A stretch of 64,000 bases of DNA from Gemmatimonas sp. UBA7669 (GCF_002483225.1 NZ_DLHL01000056.1:26020-90019), one strand, 5' to 3'; shown: positions 15,779-24,936, counted from the stretch's first letter. Notes: generated by a model from the letters alone, not told the origin. Translations and numbers: made by a program.

Positions 15779-16869
15779 CGGGACGCGGACAGCGTCGCCA
15801 GCAATTCTTCGACTGCAGCCCGGCCAGCACGGTTGGCGCCGATCGTGCTGGCCGACGGGCCGTAGCCAACCAGATGAATGCGATGGTCCCGCTCAACACG
15901 TGTGGCCAATCGCCCACCCATGACAATGCCGCCACCGGGTTCGCGGATATCCAGCGCATCCAGGTGATCGAGCGCCGAGCGAAAGCCGGTGCACCAGAGA
16001 ATCACGTCGGCGTCGAGTGTTTGGCCGTCGTCCCACGCCACGCCCGTTGGCGTGATGCGTGTGAACATGGGGCGCCGTGCCAGTACACCCTGCGCGCGCA
16101 TGCGCTCAACCGCCGGTGTGACTGGCAATCCCGTCACCGACACCACCGAACGTGGCGGCAATCCGGCGCGCACCCGTTCGTCCACCAGCTTCACGGCTTT
16201 GCTGCCGGCCACATCGTCAAAGGGTCCCTCGCGAAACTCCGGCTCACGCCGCGTGATCCAGGTGGTGCGCGTCACCTGGGAGATTTCGTCGAGGAGCTGC
16301 AGCGCCGAAATGCCGGCGCCAACAATGATGACATGCTGATGGCGAAACGCCTCCGCCGTCTCGTAGTCGCGTGTGTGCAGCGTAAGGCCGGCAAAATCCG
16401 CAGCGCCGGGAATGACCGGAATGTGCGGCCGCGTCCACGTCCCGGTCGCGTTCACCACGCCGCGCGTGGACACCTCACCACGATCGGTGGTGAGCAAGAA
16501 GCCGGTGTCGTGGCGCTCCACGCGCGACACGACCAGGGGCCGATATACCGGCAGGGCAAAGCGGCGTTCGTATTCCGCAAAGTACCGCGGCACCGCATCG
16601 CGGGCGCGCACCTGCTCGGTGTCGGACCGCAACCCGAGGGCGTCCTGAAACGCCAGGCCGGGCAAGTCGTGCAAGCGATTGATGGTGCTCAGGGTCAGCG
16701 AAGGCCAGCGATGCTGCCAGGCCCCGCCGGCCGCGGCTTCCTGGTCGAACACAAGGTACTGGCGCACCGGCGCGAGCCCCCGCTGCGCCAGATGCCAGGC
16801 CACGGACAGCCCGGCCTGCCCGGCGCCGATGACCACGATGTCCGTACGGAGGCGGGGGCCGATGGCCAT
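15775..16869 (-). CDS. FAD/NAD(P)-binding flavoprotein monooxygenase (CzcO/TrkA-like)
   Basis: The product (364 aa from the ATG at 16869) has two dinucleotide-binding motifs: VIGAGQAG close to the N-terminus for FAD and IIVGAGISALQ mid-protein for NADPH. Together with WHLAQRGL, WQHRWPSLTLS and the late VILWCTGF motif this fits the CzcO-like single-component flavoprotein monooxygenases. An upstream ATG at 16908 would add 13 residues before the FAD motif. The gene starts just beyond the terminator of tRNA-Thr(GGT). Substrate is unknown. Confidence 0.8.
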   Translation of the reverse strand: MAIGPRLRTDIVVIGAGQAGLSVAWHLAQRGLAPVRQYLVFDQEAAAGGAWQHRWPSLTLSTINRLHDLPGLAFQDALGLRSDTEQVRARDAVPRYFAEYERRFALPVYRPLVVSRVERHDTGFLLTTDRGEVSTRGVVNATGTWTRPHIPVIPGAADFAGLTLHTRDYETAEAFRHQHVIIVGAGISALQLLDEISQVTRTTWITRREPEFREGPFDDVAGSKAVKLVDERVRAGLPPRSVVSVTGLPVTPAVERMRAQGVLARRPMFTRITPTGVAWDDGQTLDADVILWCTGFRSALDHLDALDIREPGGGIVMGGRLATRVERDHRIHLVGYGPSASTIGANRAGRAAVEELLATLSASR

Positions 16870-16899
16870 GCGGGGCGAGCGCGATGAGGCAGACCGTGG

Positions 16900-16937
16900 A
16901 AACGACAAACCCCTCCGCCACGATGTGTGGAGAGGGG
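16900..16937 (-). terminator. intrinsic terminator of tRNA-Thr(GGT)
   Basis: An imperfect hairpin (16910-16921 with 16927-16937, loop GATGT) is followed on the minus strand by TTTGTCGTTT. It lies 14 bases past the 3' end of tRNA-Thr(GGT), where tuf would be expected to begin in the ancestral cluster. Confidence 0.7.
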
Positions 16938-16950
16938 CTGCCCTGAAGAG

Positions 16951-17023
16951 AGCTCACGACCGGGATCGAACCGGTGACCTCATCCTTACCAAGGATGTGC
17001 TCTGCCGACTGAGCTACGTGAGC
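16951..17023 (-). tRNA. tRNA-Thr(GGT)
   Basis: Cloverleaf: acceptor GCTCACG/CGTGAGC, D-arm GCTC...GAGC, anticodon stem CATCC/GGATG with loop TTGGTAA (anticodon GGT), T-arm ACCGG TTCGATC CCGGT, discriminator T. No CCA is encoded. It is the fourth tRNA of a dispersed Thr-Tyr-Gly-Thr series and has its own promoter and terminator. Confidence 0.97.
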
Positions 17024-17057
17024 GACCTGCACCGGACCCCAAAAGGGCCAGACGGAG

Positions 17058-17086
17058 AGGATAATCGATCAGGCCGACCCATTCAA
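17058..17086 (-). promoter_or_regulatory. promoter of tRNA-Thr(GGT)
   Basis: On the minus strand TTGAAT (17081-17086) and TATCCT (17058-17063) are 17 bases apart, with transcription expected to start near 17051, about 28 bases before the tRNA. The -35 element overlaps the stop codon of the GGDEF gene, so the tRNA promoter is nested in the end of that gene. Confidence 0.6.
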
Positions 17087-18138
17087 GGCGGAAGCGCCGC
17101 CGTGCCATCGGCATCCTGCTGCCGGGCGCGCTTGTCCGCGTACATGGCTTCGTCGGCCAGGCGATGCAGGGTGGCCATGGACGCCGGGTACTCCGGCAAC
17201 CAGGTGGCAGATCCCACACTGGCCACCAGCGCGTAGGCGCGGTCGGGCGCGGCGTTGCGCTGAGCCAGCGCGGCCTCGAGACGCGCGCGAAACGCGGCCA
17301 CGTTGCGTTCGCCCGTGCCGGTGAGCAGCACGGCAAACTCGTCGCCACCCAGCCGGCCAACGAGATCGGAATCCCGCGCCAGATCGCGCAACACCTCGGC
17401 CATCTCGGTGAGGGCCGCGTCGCCGGTCTCGTGCCCCAAGGTGTCGTTGATGACCTTGAAGGCATCGAGATCGAGAACGAGCAGTGTGAACGCGCTGAAG
17501 CTCCGCTGCGCCAGCGCGAGATGCTGGCGACAAGCTTCGGCAAAGCCACGGCGATTCAGCAGATTGGTGAGCGGGTCGTGCAGCGCGAGGCGCTGCAACT
17601 GCTCCTGTGCTTCGGCCAGCTCACGAACCACGCTCCGCAGCTCGATTTCCGCCGTCGCGGCGCGCGCGAGATCCTCGAGGATCTCCACCACCTCGGGCGA
17701 CCAGTGCACCGGGACCGAGTTCACCGCGCATACGGCGCCCAGACACTCTCCGGTACTCGTGCGCAACGGTACGCCGGCGTAGGCCGCAACGTCCAACTCC
17801 GTATGGCCACGGTTTGCCCGCAGATGTGGCTCGACGGACACGTCATCCACGATGAGCGGCGCATTCTGCCCGGCCACATACTGACAGAAAGAGTAGCTGA
17901 GCGGCGTGCTGCGCTGCGCCGCCGCCCAGTTGTCCATGCCATACATGCCGGGGAATCGCTGCGCATCGGTGTCCACGAGGGTCACGAGCGCGGTGGGCAC
18001 CCCCAGCACGCGCGCCGTCAGCCGGGCGAGGCGGTCCAACACCTCATTCTGTGTGCCCGGGTCGAGCAGACCAGAGGCCCGCAATGCGGCAAGCCGCGCT
18101 GGGCTGGCCAGGCGCTGCTGCAGCTCGTCGGGATCCAT
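17083..18138 (-). CDS. GAF-GGDEF diguanylate cyclase
   Basis: The 351-residue protein (ATG at 18138) is probably cytoplasmic, with no signal peptide or membrane helix. Residues about 25-170 form a GAF-like sensor domain (TPLSYSFCQYVAG, VPLRTSTGECLGAVCAVN); a short coiled linker follows. The GGDEF domain covers about 185-345, with HDPLTNLLNRRGF, an intact GGDEF active site at 264-268 and an RxxD product-inhibition site (RDSD, 255-258) five residues before it. It should make cyclic di-GMP and be feedback-inhibited. It is inserted between tRNA-Gly and tRNA-Thr of an ancient tRNA cluster. A longer reading frame upstream has low-complexity sequence and is less likely. Confidence 0.9.
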   Translation of the reverse strand: MDPDELQQRLASPARLAALRASGLLDPGTQNEVLDRLARLTARVLGVPTALVTLVDTDAQRFPGMYGMDNWAAAQRSTPLSYSFCQYVAGQNAPLIVDDVSVEPHLRANRGHTELDVAAYAGVPLRTSTGECLGAVCAVNSVPVHWSPEVVEILEDLARAATAEIELRSVVRELAEAQEQLQRLALHDPLTNLLNRRGFAEACRQHLALAQRSFSAFTLLVLDLDAFKVINDTLGHETGDAALTEMAEVLRDLARDSDLVGRLGGDEFAVLLTGTGERNVAAFRARLEAALAQRNAAPDRAYALVASVGSATWLPEYPASMATLHRLADEAMYADKRARQQDADGTAALPP

Positions 18139-18248
18139 GCCCGGAAAGGGTCCGGTGGAGAAAGTAGTGATCACACCGGGAAGTATCGGCACCAGGAGGT
18201 GCGAGTGGAACGCGCGTCCATTGTTCGTACACCGCAAAGGGCAGGCCC

Positions 18249-18288
18249 TGAAACACACACGGCCACCCCCGTGACGGAGGTGGCCGTG
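18249..18288 (-). terminator. intrinsic terminator after tRNA-Gly(TCC)
   Basis: A 10 bp perfect stem (CACGGCCACC at 18258-18267 pairing with 18279-18288) with an 11-base loop is followed on the minus strand by TGTGTTTC. It lies about 25 bases past the tRNA-Gly 3' end and separates the first three tRNAs from the GGDEF gene. Confidence 0.65.
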
Positions 18289-18313
18289 GTCGCTGCCTGA
18301 CGATGTCATTCAG

Positions 18314-18386
18314 AGCGGGAGACGGGGCTCGAACCCGCGACATCAAGCTTGGAAGGCTTGCGCTCTACCAGCTGAGCTACTCCCGC
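18314..18386 (-). tRNA. tRNA-Gly(TCC)
   Basis: Acceptor GCGGGAG/CTCCCGC, anticodon stem CAAGC/GCTTG with loop CTTCCAA (anticodon TCC), T-loop TTCGAGC, discriminator T, no encoded CCA. It is 41 bases from tRNA-Tyr. Confidence 0.97.
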
Positions 18387-18427
18387 GTACCCTACCCGGT
18401 CACGGGGACCGGTCCTGCACCTGCAAG

Positions 18428-18510
18428 TGGTGGGGGAAGGATTCGAACCTTCGAAGGCTTGCGCCGTCAGATTTACAGTCTGATCTCGTTGGCCACTTGA
18501 GTACCCCACC
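18428..18510 (-). tRNA. tRNA-Tyr(GTA)
   Basis: An 83-base tRNA with a long variable arm. Acceptor GGTGGGG/CCCCACC, anticodon stem TCAGA/TCTGA with loop CTGTAAA (anticodon GTA), T-loop TTCGAAT, discriminator A, no encoded CCA. Confidence 0.97.
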
Positions 18511-18579
18511 GTTGCTGCGCCGGCATCGCGCCTCGGCCTGCCGAGCCGCGGCGTGCCGAACAACGGCCTGCCTGGCGAA

Positions 18580-18652
18580 AGCTGACGAGGGGGCTCGAAC
18601 CCCTGACCTGCTGATTACAAATCAGCTGCTCTACCAACTGAGCTACGTCAGC
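18580..18652 (-). tRNA. tRNA-Thr(TGT)
   Basis: Acceptor GCTGACG/CGTCAGC, D-arm GCTC/GAGC, anticodon stem GCTGA/TCAGC with loop TTTGTAA (anticodon TGT), T-loop TTCGAGC, discriminator T. It is first in the series Thr(TGT)-Tyr-Gly-Thr(GGT), 91 bases after the cysS stop. Confidence 0.97.
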
Positions 18653-18743
18653 AGAAAGGACCCGAACCCGCCGGAGTCACCAAGCATAACGGCTCGGTGG
18701 GCTCCGCGGTAGTCACCCGAAGCAGCCCTTCCTCATCCGCCGT

Positions 18744-20150
18744 TCAGCCCTTCCGCCATCGTGTGCCGCCCGGGCCATCCTCGATGAGAATGCCGCGCGC
18801 CGTCAGCTCCACCCGGACCGCGTCGGCGGCAGCAAAGTCCCGCCGCTCACGCGCCGCACGCCGCGCCGCCAGCCGCTCATCCACCCAGGCCGCCAGTTCC
18901 GCGTCCGTCTCCTGTTCGGGCACGAGGTCAAGCACGCCGTCCATGAGCCGGAAGGCCGCGCGGGCCCGCTCGAGTGCCGCCACATCATCGCCGCCGGCAT
19001 CGAGCTCGCGATTGGCCTCGGTGATGAAGGTGAAAAGCGCGGCCATGGCCTCAGGCGCGTTCAGATCGTCGAACAGGGCCTCGAGAAACGCCTGCTCCGC
19101 ACGGGTAGCGGCATCGGCCAGCGCCGGCGTGCCACCTGTTGCCTCGGCAAGACGACGCGCGAAGGCGCCCACACGATTGACGGCCGCGCGCGACTGTTCG
19201 AGCGACTCTTCACCCAGGTTGAGCTGCTTGCGGTAGTGCGCGCTGAACACGAAGTGACGATAGGCCGTGCCACTGATGCCCTGCTCGCGCATGCCGACCA
19301 CGTTGGTGACGTTGCCCACACGTTTGGCCATCTTGGCGCCGTCGGTCAGCAGGAACTCACCGTGGCACCAGCAGCGAGCAAACTGCTGCCCGGTTGCGGC
19401 TTCGCTCTGCGCGATTTCGTCTTCGTGATGCGGAAAGATCAGATCGATACCGCCTGCATGCAGGTCGAAGGTCTCGCCTAGATACTTCATGGCCATGGCC
19501 GAGCACTCGAGGTGCCAGCCGGGTCGCCCGCGGCCCCAGGGTGAATCCCAGGCGGCGCCCGTGGCCTCGTCCTCGGGCTTGGCAGCCTTCCACAGCGCGA
19601 AGTCCTGCGCGTTTTCCTTGGCGTAGTCATCCTGCGCCACACGCGCCCCGCTCTTGAGCTCGCGCTTCTCGAGCTGCGAGAGCTTGCCGTAGTCGGGGAA
19701 GCGATCGATGGCGAAATACACCGAACCGTCTTCGGCGATGTACGCCACATCGTTGGCCACCAGACGCTCGACCAGCGCAATCATCTCGGGGATGTGCTCG
19801 GTGGCCTTCGGATAGCGCTCGGCGTCTTCAATGCGCAGGTAGCGACGATCCTGATGAAACAGCGCCGTGAACGGCTCCGTGACTTCGAGGATGTGCTGCC
19901 CCTCAGCCGCCGCCTTGCGGATGATCTTGTCATCCACGTCGGTGAGGTTCATGACCTGCTCCACCTGCCAACCGGCGAGGCGGAACGTGCGCCGCAGCAG
20001 ATCCTCGAAGAGGAAGGTGCGAAAGTTGCCCAGGTGCGCCGGGTTGTAGACGGTGGGTCCACACGTGTACATGCGCACCGTATGACCATCGGCGGGCGCG
20101 AACGGCTCAACGCGGCGCGTGAGCGTGTTGTACAGGCGGAACTCGGGCAT
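18744..20150 (-). CDS. cysS: cysteine--tRNA ligase
   Basis: CysRS, 468 aa from the ATG at 20150 (MPEFRLYNTL). The HIGH-type motif is PAHLGN at 37-42, next to zinc ligand C30. Further zinc ligands lie in HLECSAM and the GGIDLIFPHHEDE segment. The KMSKS loop reads KMAKR, a common CysRS variant. An in-frame start 39 bases upstream would add an unconserved tail. It charges tRNA-Cys and is followed by the tRNA-Thr(TGT) cluster on the same strand. Confidence 0.97.
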   Translation of the reverse strand: MPEFRLYNTLTRRVEPFAPADGHTVRMYTCGPTVYNPAHLGNFRTFLFEDLLRRTFRLAGWQVEQVMNLTDVDDKIIRKAAAEGQHILEVTEPFTALFHQDRRYLRIEDAERYPKATEHIPEMIALVERLVANDVAYIAEDGSVYFAIDRFPDYGKLSQLEKRELKSGARVAQDDYAKENAQDFALWKAAKPEDEATGAAWDSPWGRGRPGWHLECSAMAMKYLGETFDLHAGGIDLIFPHHEDEIAQSEAATGQQFARCWCHGEFLLTDGAKMAKRVGNVTNVVGMREQGISGTAYRHFVFSAHYRKQLNLGEESLEQSRAAVNRVGAFARRLAEATGGTPALADAATRAEQAFLEALFDDLNAPEAMAALFTFITEANRELDAGGDDVAALERARAAFRLMDGVLDLVPEQETDAELAAWVDERLAARRAARERRDFAAADAVRVELTARGILIEDGPGGTRWRKG

Positions 20151-20201
20151 GGGATGCAGGCGGACAAGGGGAACGACGGCGCGACGCACCGACCCTCCGG
20201 C

Positions 20202-20936
20202 TCAGGGCATCGGGTACGACGCCGGAGGCATGGTGAAGTGTAAGGTGTCCACCCGGCCATGGTGAAGCCGCAGCGCTCGCAATCCGCTGTCCCGATTCTG
20301 CGGGATCATGTCGGGCGCCGGCTCGCGTATGCGCGCGACCCGTGCTGGTTCCATGCTCGCGTCACCGTCCGTTGGCGGGGCACACAAGGGCACTCCGCCT
20401 CCATTGGCCGGTGCAAGGACCACCACCGCTCCGCCGTCCTGTCGTGTGGACTCGGCCCATTGGCGCCAGGCCCGTCGTTCGCTGGACGACGCCGCACCGC
20501 TTCGCGAGGCACGCAGCAGGTGCACCGTAGGGGTCACCGTAGGCGTTGCTGTGTGTGCCACGGTGGCCCGGCCCCCCGCTGAATCCAACGGGGCAGGTGC
20601 CTGGAGCCAACCGGCACGGATTTCGTCGGCCAGTACCGCGCGAATGCTGGTCCGCCTGAGGCGAACGCCGGGCGCCGCGTGCCGCACCCCGCGCCACCAG
20701 CGGGTTTGCGTCAATCGCGGTTCGCCCTCGAGTGCCGCCAGCAGCACCCGAGCCCCCGCCGGATCGGAGTGATACACGAACACGCAGTTGCCCGGGCTCA
20801 CGCGGAGATCCACGCGGTCGAGCAGCCGCACCATCACATGACAGGACGGATGCACGGCGGGCGCGAGGCCGGCCTGCCATTCGGCCGTGACGTCCTGCAG
20901 CGCCAGCAGGGGCTGGAAACGAAGTCGGGAGCACAT
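20202..20936 (-). CDS. unknown protein with degenerate ABC-ATPase-like N-terminus
   Basis: No family is recognised with confidence. The 244-residue product starts MCSRLRFQPLLALQDV. Its stretch VDLRVSPGNCVFVYHSDPA (about residues 43-61) followed by GARVLLAALEGEPR aligns by eye with the beta-strand and Walker A region of ABC ATPases (GxxxxxGPxGAGKSTLLxxLxGE), but the Walker A glycines and lysine are missing. No Walker B or signature motif is seen. The C-terminal half is Ala/Arg/Thr-rich. It is 51 bases upstream of cysS on the same strand, and pspA lies upstream of it. The start is uncertain, since no strong ribosome-binding site is present. Confidence 0.5.
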   Translation of the reverse strand: MCSRLRFQPLLALQDVTAEWQAGLAPAVHPSCHVMVRLLDRVDLRVSPGNCVFVYHSDPAGARVLLAALEGEPRLTQTRWWRGVRHAAPGVRLRRTSIRAVLADEIRAGWLQAPAPLDSAGGRATVAHTATPTVTPTVHLLRASRSGAASSSERRAWRQWAESTRQDGGAVVVLAPANGGGVPLCAPPTDGDASMEPARVARIREPAPDMIPQNRDSGLRALRLHHGRVDTLHFTMPPASYPMP

Positions 20937-20994
20937 GTCCGATGCTAGGACATGCGCTCCCGACGTGTTGCACCATTTGCTTGCGCGTTGTGCT

Positions 20995-21855
<861 letters not shown>

Positions 21856-21858
21856 GGA

Positions 21859-22263
21859 TCAGCGGGCCTCGCGGAAGGCGGCAAGCTCACGCAGGTGTGT
21901 CGTGAGCGACAGGGTCATGCTTTCGAACGACGCGAGGAACTCTTCGAAGTCCAGATGCGCAAGTTCGAGGGCCTCGGTGAGCACGACAGCTTCGCCGTCG
22001 AGACCGTAGGCACCGTGGAGCAGATCGGTGGCGTTGAGCTCGAGCAGGCGCTTGCTGAGCGCGGCCGCTTCAGACGCATCGGTGGGCAGCGGCATGACCT
22101 TCACGCGCAGCAGCACCACCGGCGGATTGTGCGTGACCACTACATCAAAATCGAGTGCACCGCCGGGTTTGACCACCCATAAACCGGGCTCCACTTCTTC
22201 GTGGGTGGCGCCATCGGCGTTCAGGCGGTCGAGAAAGGCTTCAATGTCTTCGCGCGTGACCAT
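21859..22263 (-). CDS. YbjN / CesT-like domain protein
   Basis: The product (134 aa) resembles YbjN or type III chaperone-fold proteins: an N-terminal helix TREDIEAFLDRLNADG, a beta-sheet with GLWVVKPGGALDFDVVVTHNPPVVLLRVKV, and a helix pair LSKRLLELNATDLLHGAYGL followed by VVLTEALELAHLDFEEF. It has no catalytic motif. It lies three bases upstream of pspA in the same transcript, which suggests a partner or regulator of PspA. Family assignment is by pattern only. Confidence 0.6.
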   Translation of the reverse strand: MVTREDIEAFLDRLNADGATHEEVEPGLWVVKPGGALDFDVVVTHNPPVVLLRVKVMPLPTDASEAAALSKRLLELNATDLLHGAYGLDGEAVVLTEALELAHLDFEEFLASFESMTLSLTTHLRELAAFREAR

Positions 22264-22346
22264 GTACGGTTCCCTGTGGGTTGCGGATGCGGAGCCCTAC
22301 GGGAGGCAGCGGTGGATCGTTTCGACACACCGCGTGGAATGTAGCC

Positions 22347-23333
22347 TCAGGGGCAGCGACCGGAATACAGCGGGGCGCCCTTGCCCTCATTGGTGAACAG
22401 CAGGCGACCGTCGGGCAGCCAGCCAATGGCCTCGGCGTTGCGCTCACGGACCGGAAGGGCGCAGCGGGCGTAGCGCAGCCCCGGACGCCCGGTCTGCGGG
22501 TGGATACCGAAGACCTGGATGGCGCCGTAGGTCAGGACGGCCAGGCGACGGCTGCCGTCTGCCCGCAGTGGTGACACGGCGGCGTCGGTAATCCAATCCC
22601 GCGAGTCACCCTTCTGCGGCACGATGGGCAGCGAATCCACCAGTTCCGCAACGGTGGGGCCCGTGGTATTGCCCGCCCACACGGAAGCGGGCAGACGATG
22701 TACACGCGCGGGTCGCGCCATACCGGCGGCACCGCGCGCCGGCCGCTTGGAGATGAGCCACACCGAGGTGTCCGCTGCGACGTAGATGGCCTCGATGTCC
22801 TGCGGGCCATCGGCCAGACGAAAGACGAGCCGTGTGGCGGTGGCGCTGTTCACATCGCGGACACGGGGCTCAGCGACCCGCCAGAGCGTCACCACAGACC
22901 GCTTCGCACCATTGTCGCCTACATCCGCAATGTACAGGCAACGGCCTTCGAGACAGGGCCCCGCGGCAATGGCCTCCCAGTCGGTGTTGGTGGCGCCCCG
23001 CACACGTACTCGGCCCAGTACCCGACCGGTGCTGTCCACAGCGTACAGTCGCGCTTCGTTGCCACTGTCGTTGTGCGTCCAGAACAGCGCGCTGTCCCCC
23101 GAGACGGGTGCCATGCCACTGGACTCCTTTACCTCGACATCATCGAAGCGCCCCATGCGCGTCACCTCACGCAGCCAGACCGACTCGTCGCCGTCGCGCA
23201 CGGTTTCGCGCTTGTCGTCCGCGCGCGCGCGGCACGCGGTGAGCAGCGGGACGGACCACAGGGCCAAACCCGCCAACATCGCGCGGCATGCCCGGCCCGC
23301 TCCCGAGTGCAGACGATGGTGGTGACCGGTCAT
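22347..23333 (-). CDS. putative lipoprotein, beta-propeller-like
   Basis: The product (328 aa) has a hydrophobic N-terminus ending in a lipobox LTAC (C34), so it is probably an outer-surface or periplasmic lipoprotein. The body has repeated strand patterns with FWTHNDSGNEARLYAVD, NTDWEAIA and LYIADVGDN. This set of motifs recurs in uncharacterised secreted bacterial beta-propellers. No enzymatic residues are recognised. Its ATG overlaps the sdaAA stop in an ATGA junction, though a link to serine metabolism is not evident. Stop-to-next-gene distance is 83 bases. Confidence 0.55.
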   Translation of the reverse strand: MTGHHHRLHSGAGRACRAMLAGLALWSVPLLTACRARADDKRETVRDGDESVWLREVTRMGRFDDVEVKESSGMAPVSGDSALFWTHNDSGNEARLYAVDSTGRVLGRVRVRGATNTDWEAIAAGPCLEGRCLYIADVGDNGAKRSVVTLWRVAEPRVRDVNSATATRLVFRLADGPQDIEAIYVAADTSVWLISKRPARGAAGMARPARVHRLPASVWAGNTTGPTVAELVDSLPIVPQKGDSRDWITDAAVSPLRADGSRRLAVLTYGAIQVFGIHPQTGRPGLRYARCALPVRERNAEAIGWLPDGRLLFTNEGKGAPLYSGRCP

Positions 23334-24214
23334 CCACCCGATCGCTTGAGTTCGTACAGACGCTCACGGGCGAGACGACGTCCCGTGGGGGTCGCCGCCA
23401 GTCCACCACCTGCCGTCTCGCGATACCGCACATCCATGCTGGCGCCGATTTCGCCCATGGTGTCGATGACTTCGTCGGCCGGAATGGCAAACTCGATACC
23501 AGCCATGGCCATCTCGATGGCCGCCAGCGCAATGGCCGCGCCGGTGGCATTGCGGAACACGCAGGGCAACTCCACCAGGCCACCCAACGGATCGCACACG
23601 AGTCCCAGGGTGCCCTGCTGCGCCAAGGCGGTGGCGTGTCCCACCTGACGCGGCGTCCCACCAAGCATTTCCACCGCCGCACCAGCTGCCATGCCGGCCG
23701 CCGCGCCCGTCTCAGCCTGACATCCACCCTCAGCACCCGACAACGACGCGCGCTCGGCCACCACGGCGCCGATGAGTCCCGCCGTGGCCAGCGCATCGAT
23801 GACACGCTCGTCGTCGATGCCACGTGCCGCCGCGAGTCCCGTGAGTACGGCCGGCAGTACACCCGCACCTCCAGCGGTCGGTGCGGCCACGATCACACCC
23901 ATGGCCGCATTGACCTCCTGCACTGCCAGCGCGCGCGCGAGCACATCGCGGAATGGCGTACCGGCCAATGGGCCGGCGGGACCCGTGCGCAGCTTGGCCG
24001 CATCACCGCCCACCAGCTCCGATGCTGAACGCAGATCGCCGACCAGTCCGCGATCCACGGCTTCACGCATGACCACGAGCGCGCGCCGCAAGGCATCGCG
24101 AATCTCCGACACGGGGCGACCCTGGTCCTGCGCCTCTGCGGCGAGTGCCACCGCCGAGATGGTCGTCCCCTGTGCCTCGGCGTCGCGAATGGCTTCTGCC
24201 AGACTCTTGTACAT
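23330..24214 (-). CDS. sdaAA: L-serine dehydratase, iron-sulfur-dependent, alpha subunit
   Basis: The 294-residue alpha subunit of the two-subunit serine deaminase converts L-serine to pyruvate and ammonia with a 4Fe-4S cluster. Candidate cluster cysteines lie in GGCQAETG, LVCDPLGG and LPCVFRN. The family motifs AAPTAGGAGVLPAV and GGTPRQVGHATALAQQGTLG are present. It overlaps the beta-subunit gene by one base (TGATG). Confidence 0.93.
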   Translation of the reverse strand: MYKSLAEAIRDAEAQGTTISAVALAAEAQDQGRPVSEIRDALRRALVVMREAVDRGLVGDLRSASELVGGDAAKLRTGPAGPLAGTPFRDVLARALAVQEVNAAMGVIVAAPTAGGAGVLPAVLTGLAAARGIDDERVIDALATAGLIGAVVAERASLSGAEGGCQAETGAAAGMAAGAAVEMLGGTPRQVGHATALAQQGTLGLVCDPLGGLVELPCVFRNATGAAIALAAIEMAMAGIEFAIPADEVIDTMGEIGASMDVRYRETAGGGLAATPTGRRLARERLYELKRSGG

Positions 24215-24882
24215 CAGGCACTCACCTTGTCGAGACGGAAGGCCCAGGTCACCCAGGGCAGCGCGCGAATGGCATCGCGCACGGATTCATCGGGCTGATC
24301 ATCCACCTCGATGACCATGAAGGCATCACCGCCGCGTGCCTTTCGTGACAACTTGAGTGTGGCAATGTTGCAGTTCGCGTCGGCCAGCAGGCCCGCAATG
24401 CGTGCCACCGAGCCCTTCACGTCGTTGGCCACGAGCACGATGGTGTGCAGGTTGCCCGACACTTCCACGGGGTAGCCGTCAATGTCGGTGACCAGCACGC
24501 GGCCGGCGCCGAGCGAGGCACCCGTCATCTGTGACTTGCGGCCGCCGCGTTCGAGCGTGATGCGTACGGTGTTGGGATGTGCGTCGTCGCCCAGCGAGGT
24601 CTTCTCGAACTGATAGTCGAGTCCTTCGCGATCCATGATTTCGAGTGCGGTGCGCAGGCGCTCGTCATCGGGACGAAAACCCATGAGTCCACCGACGATT
24701 GCCTTGTCGGTTCCATGCCCCTCACCCGTGCGCGCGAAGCTGCCATGCAACTCGATACGCGCACGTTCGGGGGTGCCGCCAACGAGGCAGCGCGCCAGCA
24801 GGCCGAGGCGGCAGGCCCCGGCCGTGTGACTGGAACTCGGCCCCACCATGACGGGGCCAATGATGTCGAGGAGGGAGACCAC
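24214..24882 (-). CDS. sdaAB: L-serine dehydratase, iron-sulfur-dependent, beta subunit
   Basis: The 222-residue beta subunit begins with SLLDIIGPVMVGPSSSHTAGA, the conserved PSSSHT substrate-binding segment. Its C-terminal 75 residues form an ACT domain (HTIVLVANDVKGSVARIAGLL), usually an amino-acid regulatory module. The start codon is GTG at 24882. It is the first gene of sdaAB-sdaAA-lipoprotein; uvrA ends 55 bases upstream on the same strand. Confidence 0.93.
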   Translation of the reverse strand: MVSLLDIIGPVMVGPSSSHTAGACRLGLLARCLVGGTPERARIELHGSFARTGEGHGTDKAIVGGLMGFRPDDERLRTALEIMDREGLDYQFEKTSLGDDAHPNTVRITLERGGRKSQMTGASLGAGRVLVTDIDGYPVEVSGNLHTIVLVANDVKGSVARIAGLLADANCNIATLKLSRKARGGDAFMVIEVDDQPDESVRDAIRALPWVTWAFRLDKVSA

Positions 24883-24936
24883 AGAGCGCGGGGGTGAGGG
24901 GTACAGGGTGGTCCCTGAAGCCTACCCCCGCGGGGC

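Noticed and set aside
20308..20772. Plus-strand frame inside the degenerate ABC-like gene
   Set aside because: It is Arg/Ala/Ser-rich low complexity. The minus-strand frame has the more protein-like hydrophobic pattern and fits the operon direction.
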